This document shows, piece after piece, positions 1-10,000 of a stretch of DNA of 60,000 nt. A program made the translations under genes and the position numbers. The DNA comes from Membranipora membranacea (taxonomy: Eukaryota > Bryozoa > Gymnolaemata > Cheilostomatida > Membraniporidae). The stretch lies in assembly GCA_914767715.1 (NCBI GenBank), contig OU612072.1:5272001-5332000 (forward strand), given 5' to 3'. Numbering within the stretch: position 1 is the first letter of the stretch; every line of letters begins with the position of its first letter. The notes under the pieces are model-generated. The model saw nothing but the letters and a program-made list of their open reading frames with translations, was not told where the DNA came from and made no database searches.

Positions 1-3000
1 ACCGCTACACAATCATATGAAAGCACAAGTGTCCTGTTCATTGCAATTCATATTAGTATCGCTTATCACATATGGCGGAAAATGGTCAACACGAGGGAAG
101 TTGGGCCCCGCTGGAAGGGCTGAGGCCCTCTTTGCGCGTTCAGTGGATCATAAACTTTTTTAGAACATTGTGGTCTTGCTTCAAACAAAAGGTGATCAAT
201 GTCAAATTTCAGCCACTTTTGTGACTTCACATATCCTCTCTGAGCTAGTGAGCTTCCGATATTTAGATCGCAGCATTGTTGGTCTTTCCACGTCATCGGA
301 TAATATTCTACTCAACTTTCAATCATAGAGCAATGTCACAGCAATAATTAAACTTAGTCTTTTTAATAGTAAAAGGTCTCTCTACATTAGCACTATGACA
401 AAAACAATCTGCCACTGCCACTACTGAGCTGGTAGCTACACTACATAACGCACCGACCCAAGCATGCAAGTCTTACAAATATAAAACATGTTTACCAGTT
501 CAGATGGAGTTCAAATGGCTATTCTACTCTTCTTTTATTCTACTAGCCAGCAAGCAATTTATTTGGTTTCATCAGTAAAGCAGCCTCGGATTTGAGGAAA
601 TAAACATGATAGGTTCCAAAATGAATATAGAGCATTTTTTTAAAACTAGTTTTAGAAATTTAAAAAATACAAAATATTCCCTCGTCCGCAGGTCTTTGAG
701 ATGCACATGACAAGCTGCATTGTTTGAGGTTTGTCAGTGGGGTTGCCTCAATTTGAAACAGATTAAAAAATAAGAACAGTCATGAAATGCGGTTTGATTA
801 GAAAAATGAACATTTAGTAAAAGACAAAATTGGATCTTAAGTTAAAAATGTTTTATATGTTGGAGTTGGCCTCCTCAGATTTGTAGCCCACCCCCTCCTG
901 ATATGTGAGTATGGTATAGCACACAGACACATATAGACAAATATCTATGAGCTTTCTTTGAACACTCGTTTGTTGTCCTGAGTGTCTCAACAACAACATA
1001 TTGATGTGCAGAGGTCAGTTGCCTTTCATTTCTCTGCCTTTGATCATTGTACAGTTGAGCTCTGAAACCCCCCAGCCTTCCAGACAACCCGCCTACAATC
1101 CTTTACTCACATATTGTTCTGTATAGTTGTAGATAGTGTGGGACATTGTGACATCATTCGAAGATCAAAGACCTATATTTGATGATTTGGAGAACAATGC
1201 TAATTCTGTTTAGAAGATCAGTCGACCCGACGATCTGGAGATAGCCATTTGCATTCTGAAGGAAGATCATGGAGCCAGTGATTTAGAATCACTGAAAGTT
1301 CAGGGGCATGGCTGGTGTTAATCAGTATAGCCGGCGTCCTATTCTTCAACAAATTATTTTACTCAAACTACATGTTAGCTTAGAATGCAAACGTCCTGAA
1401 TGATAATTTCTTAACCTGAGATAATTGGCCTTTCGTCTTGACTACTCCTTTATAAGACAATGCAAAGTTTAAACTTCATTATGATTAAACTAACATTTGA
1501 AAACTTAAAACATCTTCCAAATTGTGGCAACATCTAACTCGTGAATGCATTATGTGAAAAACATTAAAAAGTCATTATTATTCAAATTTCATCATTTAGG
1601 AGGTTAGCATTCTAGGGCAGCGTCTGTATGTGGCTTTCTATTACTCATCTTTGGGCTTTTTTTCTTTTAATCTAGACAAGAATTAGCCTGCAGGCTATCC
1701 ACTTTTATTCCTGTTAACAAGGATGCATCTCTGAAACTATTTATTATAAACAATCAAGTTTCTACGAAAGAAACTTGTTGCTCGCCAGGTTGGTCATTGA
1801 CTTGCCAAGGGTCAATACCACCTAAATGATTATAACAGATTTGCACAATAAGAGAGAAATAGATATTCTCAAACTTGTACAAAACTACCAGCTTCACTAT
1901 GATGTGGCAGCCATGATGCTTGGGCTTGATTGACCTGATTCTTTTCCCCCATATGTGATGAGCGATACTACTGATAAGCAATTGCAATTATCAGGACACC
2001 TTGTGCTTTCATATGTTTGTGTACCGGTTTTATTGTTGATGTATCTACAATAAAATTTCATCCCAAATAAAAAACAGTCGGTGAACTACATTGGTGTCAC
2101 CAACTGCATTGCGGCTTTGGCCTATCAAATCATGTTTCTCGTCCCTTAGTCAGTCAAGGGATTAATCTCAGGTTGGATTAAAAAAGCTGATTAAAATTTC
2201 ATGGTTTGTCTCTGCCCGGAGGCCCTCCATAATTTACAGCAGAGCCTAACTAGAGGCTTATTTTAATTTAACAAGGAAATTTTGTGCATTTACATGATGG
2301 AAAAGTTTTGAGATTGATGTTTATTGCGAAAGGATGTTGACATATCTATTGCAAAACTTGCTGGTAAACCTAATACTGTTAATTAGTCAAGACTGTCAAA
2401 GAGTGTCCGCAGTCCCAGCATACTTTATATATTTATTTATTTATTTATAGATTTTTGTATCCTGTTAATGATTTAGTTGATTTCATATACACCTTTTTTT
2501 TTATCTTGTCAGTTCAGTCTGAACACTCATATTCCATAACTCGTGTATGGAAGAGCAAAGTCTAATCAAATTTGGCCTAAAAGACCAAAGATTACACGCC
2601 TTTCCTAACCGTCTTGTGCCTTAATTCCTTCTATTTCTTCAGTAAATCAACTTGCTTTGACAATTCTAAGTCTCACTCTGATGGTCAAAGTATTGAGATC
2701 TATGTCCAAATATTTTTACATCACACACGTGTGTGGCCGATATCTGATGTTGTAACACAGTGCACAAAACACAGTCATGTACCAACCAACAAAATATTTG
2801 ATGAAGATGAAATAGATCAATCTTTTTCATCAAGAATAATTCCAACAAGCAGTTAAATCTTTTCTCTTGCGAGTACATAAAATTCTTCGACAAATCTGCA
2901 GCTAAGCGATTTGATTAAGAAGTTCTTAAATTCATTACCCGCAAAACTCTACAAATTGCCACTACGCTCAATCTGACCATCTATCTATGACATAATATAT

Positions 3001-3302
3001 CTCCTTGTCTGCCTGTTCTTACTTTGTAAGTATTCATCTGCCCATCTCTGGCTGACAAATTGTTTAAATTAAAACTATGATAAAAATACAGCTGCCAATG
3101 AAAAATAAAATCACAGATTTTCAAGTCAACTATAGCCACTATAGCCATCATTGATACGAGGAAATGAGCTTGTGGAATTCTGAGAAGGCTGTTGAGGAAA
3201 TGCTTACAACAATAAACTATGATGTTTAAATTGGTGGTTTTGCTGGGTATTTCTTGCAATATTTCGAAATTGAATCTCAGCCAACTTCCTTGTGGATAAT
3301 GG
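1..3302. other. Upstream region without a recognised gene
   Basis: No open frame here resembles a protein I know, and the short frames present (up to about 90 codons) have no splice-linked continuation that I could find. The stretch is AT-rich, with short poly-T runs and an ATTT-type simple repeat near 2430. It may hold distal regulatory DNA of the lectin gene that starts at 3376, but nothing in it can be named. Confidence 0.5.
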
Positions 3303-3310
3303 TATAAAAG
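3303..3310 (+). promoter_or_regulatory. TATA box of the lectin gene
   Basis: The sequence TATAAAAG lies 73 bases before the initiator ATG at 3376. A pyrimidine-rich initiator-like stretch with TCATTC sits about 30 bases downstream, near 3332, which predicts a 5' leader of only about 40 bases. This is a classical focused promoter, as is common for tissue-specific secreted proteins. The start site itself is inferred. Confidence 0.65.
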
Positions 3311-3375
3311 AATGAGTATAAGGTTTTTGTTTCATTCAACTCTCCACTTTTGTCATTCACTTACACATAAGAGAA

Positions 3376-4072
3376 ATGGGGATGATTGCGGTAGTCTGCC
3401 TTGCTTTACTCAGCCTTATGGATGGATGTAGGTATTCTGTTACAAGTATTGCTGGTTTATGTGTTGCTAAAGTTTGAGTTCAGTAGCTAATGATCAGTGG
3501 TCTAAATGGACTTTTTTTTCCCTTGTGGGTACTCTACTCTCTGGGTTGAAAATCGTTTTGAGAATTTTTTGCAATTTCTAGATTAAATTATGCAGAAATG
3601 TGGATATTTTATAGTATGGTTGACATCTGGTCAAAAGAGACAACTTCACACTGTTTTTGCACAGAATCCAGTGGGAACTGTGTTCTGAAAGTCCCCCCTC
3701 TCTATTTCTTTGTGGGAACTCAGTTCTCACCAGTTCCCACTCACACAGAACACTGCTAATGATGGGTGTGGATGAAGTTTTACATAGTTATGGTAGACAA
3801 AGTAGCGCACAATCAAATAGGAATATTTTACATAACCATCGATATTTTATCTTTCTCTAATTTCTTAATTTCAGCTTGCTGGGCATCAGCAGTAGACGGT
3901 GGATGTCAGTATGGCTGGTCTCTAACACCTGATGATACTTGTGTGAAACTTTTCTGGAACAGTGAAACCTGGAGCAATGCTAAAGCATCCTGCAGGTCAC
4001 ATGGTAGTGAGCTGGTTACTCTCCCAAACAGGAGAATGATAAACTATCTGGATGGTTTCCTGCTGAATTCCA
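3376..4072 (+). CDS. Exons 1-2: signal peptide and N-terminal half of the CTLD
   Basis: Exon 1 (3376-3427) encodes a hydrophobic leader, [17 protein letters not shown], and ends in phase 1 before a gtaggt donor. Exon 2 (3875-4072, 66 codons, phase 1 to 1) encodes the first half of a C-type lectin fold: the CQYGW / DDTC cysteine pair, the W..AKASC helix and the SELVTLPN / [10 protein letters not shown] helix 2. It then stops exactly where strand beta-2 (WIGG type) should begin. That strand appears only 8.3 kb later, at 12345. The downstream donor is gtaagt. Confidence 0.8.
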
Positions 4073-7000
4073 GTAAGTGTTACTTATATATTTCTGAATT
4101 ATTGTTATGGATGCACTAGAATGTTGTATCAGTAAAATTTCTTACACATTGGTTAGTCACAGGTTCAAAAGGATGCATTACAACAATGGTAACATTGGTA
4201 GCCTTGGCAAAGAACCTCCAACTCAAAGTTGGTAAGCCAGCGCAACAACTGAAATCTCAAAACTCACAAGAACGCCCACTATTCTTAATTCAGACGAGGT
4301 TACAAGCAAGGATACACCAAACGCGTATGATTATCAAACAATTCCAAACTTTGATCTTACGAACAAGAACTATGTGCAGTTCTCTGTGAAAGCTTGCAAT
4401 GATGCACATATTACTCTTCAGCCTACAACAACTGGCCTTACAAGGTAAGACCCAATATTGTGAAGTGGGATGATAATCAATATGTTCTAACATTAATTAT
4501 TGGTTGAGTTTAGATTTACACTCTGTGTCGGCAATGTCGTAATGTCGACTGAACCATTTTAATTGCAAATAGGTATAATAAACATTAAGTATAATCATGC
4601 TCCTATGTTGTGGTATCAGGGCTATAAAGGAATACTCGGGACATGGCAGAAAGAGCCAATGGTCTAAAGTTGTACTCGGATTGTTCCATACACTGACCAT
4701 AACGATGATCTCATAAATAGGATGGAATGAATTTTACAGCTTAAAGAAATTCAGTTTTGTGGCTGCCTTCTGTGTGAAATATGTGATTATCAACTTTTTG
4801 GTTTGAACTGGTTTCTTTTCAGAAACGCATACGAGATTGTCCTTGGAGGTTGGAGCAACACACAATCTGTGATCAGGGAGAGTTTCCAGGGAATAAACCA
4901 AGCTACAAAGCGTCAGAATGATGTCATCAGCTGCTCAGAAGAACGGTTAGACATCTATCTAAAAGAAATTTGTTATCTTTTCTGTAGAATCCCTTAGGAA
5001 TGTGATCTAAGAGCATGACACCGAGCAGTGGAAGTTTGGATTGTTAATTGTTGCGATTACCAATCCCTGTTTGGGATGATGAGGTATCGCTAAAATTTAG
5101 CGCACTTGCTATTTACTGCAAGGTGATTGTTGCCGCAGGATTCATTGGTCCCAGTCTCATTGCTTGTGTATTTTTATTGATTGTTCCAGTCCTCATCATT
5201 AAGAGCTTGACCACACTGTAAGCAGATCGACTCTGCGAAACAAGTTTCTGTGCACTGTAGCGACAGTGCCACAAACTGGCCCGTTTTTACTACAAACATT
5301 TTATCTACGAAAGCTAACTTTTTTCCAAGTGCGGGTGGGGTGACTTGGCATTTCGAAAACTCAAGCACATTTGAATTAGTTCAGTCGCTACAGTGCAAAG
5401 ATAACTAGCCTGAATTGATTGGTGCACATGCATAATCTGGATATAGAAGAGACATAATATGTTCAGCGCTCAATTCAATTTTGTTTACTGTAGCCTGTTT
5501 TGGATCTCATGGTCTGATGGTCAGATAAAAGTAGGAACCGGTGAGTTCTTCAACAATGGTCCTGTATTGTTAGAATATCAAGACTCCAACCCCCAAGATA
5601 TCAAGAGTATTGCAGTTTCTACTGGGTGGGGTGCCTCTGGAAGCTGGAAAGTCTATCACCACAATGGTGAGTTTTATCATTTTTGAGCAAGGGCAATCTC
5701 ATGGATTTCCTGAAAAAAAAAACACATATCAAATTTTGAACATCAGCATAGTGCTGAAAGTTCTTAACATACCATATTGTTTAGCATAAGTGATATATTG
5801 ATGTTTTCCTGACTAACCGAGAATTACAATAAATGTCATACACCTATATTCAGACCATTTGCCGTCTCAAATATGAAAAATAACCAGAACATCCTGCGTT
5901 TAAAATTCAGAACAGGTCTCAAGCAAGAATACACCAAACGCATACACTTATCAAACAATTCCAAACCTGGATCTGACTAACAAGAACTATGTGCGGTTCT
6001 CTGTGAAAGCTTGCAATGATGCCCATATTACTCTTCAGCCTTCAATAACTGGTCTCACAAGGTAAGTAACCAATCATAAGCAGTGGAATGATAATCAATA
6101 AGTGTTCAAACATTTAGTGTTTGAGTTCATAAAACAACGATATCAAATTAAGGATGGGAGGACTTCTGATGTACAAAGCAATGAAAGTTTGTCATCCCAT
6201 GAAAACTTATTTTTATGTAATTATTGTATCCTCATTGCTGATCCTCTAAAGTTAGTAGTGTAGCTCCCTTATGTATCCTTAAACTTAATTGTAAGTTAAT
6301 CTATCAGCTATTTAGTCCTAACCACTTAACATAGCAATTTTTCTCCCTTGATAATAACCTTGGAAAAGGTTTTGCAGCTCACCCTGGAATTCCATTCTTC
6401 TGACCAATCAGAAGTTGATTAGCTCAAGGTCATTAGGTTATACAAACCTTTCAATCTGAAATTCTAAAAGTGTTATACCAACTTTGGAAATTAGAATGGA
6501 AGTGAGAACGTACAAAAAGGTAAAATAAGGTGAGGAATTTCCCCAACACAAGAGCATACTTATTAACAAATAGGCATAATTAAAAGGAGCTAAATCTGTA
6601 TGTTCACGTCTGCGATCATAATTTGCCTCAGACTTCTCCCCAGTTGGTGTGGCGCCACTGCCAACCTAATAATAATCGCCCAATGACGTATTAGTCGTCC
6701 CCTCCCCGGGGGGGGGGGAGGTTTCCGACTATCATTGAGATACCAATTGTGATAAAAAAAATACACTTTTTTTTGCTGCCTTCCAAGTGAAATATGCGAT
6801 TACTTATGTTTTATTTGAATTTTTTTAATTTCAGAAACGCTTATGAAATTGTCCTTGGAGGTTGGAGCAACACACAATCTGTGATCAGGGAGAGTTTCCA
6901 GGGAACAAACCAAGCTACAAAACGTCAGAATGGTGTCGTCAGCTGCTCAGAAGAACGGTTAGACATTTATCCAAAAAGATTTATCTATTGTTTCTGTAAT

Positions 7001-10000
7001 AACCCTTAGAGTTTTATCTGAGGACATGATTCCAGCAGTAAATGGCAGGCTTGCTCATTAGCTCTGTGTTCTAACCAATTTTTGGGATGATGAGGTGCCG
7101 CTATCATTAAGTGCACTTGCTATTTGCTGCCAGGTGATTGGTGTCGCAGGATTCATTGATCAAAGTCCCGCTGAGTGAGCATTTTGATTGATTGCTCCAG
7201 CCCTTATCAGCCTGAGTTATATTGTATGTATATCTACCTGATGCTTAGCTCCTCTTTATGATGGCCATGTAACCATCGTTTTTGCTCTGATTAGCTGTTG
7301 GCTCTCTTTCCCACCAACGGTCACTCAGATTGGAGCCATCACATTGGCTATGATGATGATGCTGTCCCTAAGATTCAATAGATAGTTGACACAACATGTG
7401 CCATAAGAGTATGATGTATTAAGTGATTGCATCTAGACTCTGTGCACCTACCCAAATTGTTGTATTTTTAGAGTGGGAGACGCAAGATGCCAGACAACCC
7501 TGTCGAGGGCTCAATTTATAAAACCGAAACATTGCAATTAAATAAATTCTATTGCATAATTGAAAAGAAAACAATCAATTTTTTCATCATTTCAATCTTT
7601 CCCTTTCTTAAGAACTAACAAAGTCTTGCAATATTAAAAATGTCGGTTATTGCTATGCGGTTTTGTAATTATCAACATGATAAGAAGCTTGTGAAATTGC
7701 GATCACAACGGCATGTGAGCTGAAATCCCGCAAATTGATTTTAGAATTTGACACATTTGCAAAGAGATTTTGTAATTTATTCATTTGTTTTGATTTCCTT
7801 ACTGTAGCCTGTTTTGGATTTCGTGGTCTGGTGGTAAGATACGAGTAGGAACAGGTGGCTCCCCCAACAGTGGTAGCGTACTGTTAGAGTACCAAGACTC
7901 CACTCCTCAAGAGATCAAGAGTGTTGCAGTTTCTACTGGTTGGGGTGCCTCTGGGAGCTGGAGTGTATATAACCATTTTGGTGAGTTTAACCTTATGGCC
8001 GATTATGTCATTCCCCATTCGCGTACCTTGAGAGTGATTTCATGGAGTTACAGAATATATCTCAAGTCAATAACAGCATATATGAGCCTGCTTGTATCGC
8101 TCGTGGAATTTCAGTTTAAAGCTGTATAGTAGAGTGTTGAAAGTTGTTAGCACGCCCTATTGTTTAGCGTATACACATATTGAGTATGACAATATGTGTA
8201 TACCCATTATTCAGACCATCTCCTCTATACTGTCTGAATTATAAAACAATAACAATAAGACCTCATGTTTATTCTTCAGATCAGTTCGTGAGCAAGAATA
8301 CACCAAACGCATACGATTATCAAACAATTCCAAACCTGGATCTAACTAACAAGAACTCTGTGCAGTTCTCGGTGAAAGCTTGCAATGATGCCCATATTAC
8401 TCTTCAGCCTACAATAACTGGACTCACAAGGTAAGTATCCAATCATAAGCAGTGGGATGATAATCAAAAATTATTTAAACATTTAGTGTGTAGTGGCAGA
8501 AGCGTAAACTTATTAGTCTTGTCTGAAGGCATGTCCTTCATCAACAAGCATCACTTTCCACAGTGTAATCAGTTGAGACTTACGAATACGATGAAATAGT
8601 AAAAACTAAACCACAGCTGCCGTTACATAATGTTTTTAGCTCAGAGTTTTATAATTAACCTGTGAGGGCGCTATATTAGCCAAGCTAGCACTTTATCAGC
8701 AGTTTAAATTTCCATAAATTGACCATAAAAATGATCTCATAATTATTAGGATGGAGGGAGTTCCATAGTACAAAAAAATACAGCGATGAGTGTTTGCCTT
8801 TGGTGCAAAAATGTTACTATTAATGCTGTGTTTGAATTTCCTTTTTTTCAGAAACGCGTATGAAATTGTCCTTGGAGGCTGGAGCAACACACAATCTGTG
8901 ATCAGGGAGAGTTTCCAGGGAACAAACCAAGCTACAAAACGTCAGAATGGTGTCATCAGCTGCTCAGAAGAACGGTTAGACATTAATTCAATGAGATAAT
9001 CTCTATGGTTTCAGTAAATAACCCTTAGAATGTGATCTGAGTGTATGGCTGCGAGCATTGAATGGCAGGCTTGCTCATTAGATTAGCAAGTCTGTTTTGG
9101 GACGATGAAGTGGCGATACCAGTCAAAATATTTTCTATTTGCTGCCAGGTGATTGGTGCCGCAAGATTCATTGGTCGTAATAAGTTTACACTTCTGCCAC
9201 TACACACTGTCCATTAAACAGGCAGAAATTAATATAAATTACCAAAATTCTTTCCCAAACTGAGTTTTCTATGGTGCAGATTATGAATCAAAAATCTTGT
9301 TAATTCTATTATAAGTGATTTTTAAGATGACCCTCTTTCCAGCTCCTTTTTCCTATGCGGCGTGGGTTAAAAGTAGCAAATTGGAGAGAGGACAACTCCA
9401 AATAGAGGCTCAAATAAGAGCTCAGAAAACTTGCTATTGGTAGAGAGGAAGATATCATTGACCTACAACCATTTCGAGGGCTAAAATCATCAACACCCAG
9501 AAATTGCAAATAAATCTTTCCTTTCCTTAATAAGTAACTAAGTCTTGCATTATTGTAGATGACAGTTATCAGCATAAAGAGAATAATATTGTGTAATTGC
9601 AATCCCAACGGCATTTGAACTGAAATCCCACAAATCGCCTTTAGAATTTGACACATATGCAAAGAAATTTACATGAGATGACATTTTGTAATTTATTCAT
9701 TTGTTTTGATTTCCTTACTGTAGCCTGTTTTGGATTTCGTGGTCTAGTGGTAAAATACGAGTAGGAACCGGTGGCTCCCCCAACAGTGGTAGCGTACTGT
9801 TAGAGTACCAAGACTCCACTCCTCAAGAGATCAAGAGTGTTGCAGTGTCTACTGGTTGGGGTGCCTCTGGGAGCTGGAGTGTTTATAACCATATTGGTGA
9901 GTTAAATCTTATTACCTACCATGTCAATCCCAATTCCCATACCTTAAGATTAATTTCATGGAGTTCCTGAATATATCAAGTCAATAACAGCATATTTGAG

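Noticed and set aside
875-1087. A 70-codon minus frame
   Set aside because: No recognisable family, and no splice partner found.
8696-8890. Minus-strand frame, repeated almost identically at 11279-11473
   Set aside because: It is antisense to the intron and second exon of the lectin modules. It is repeated only because the modules are duplicated.
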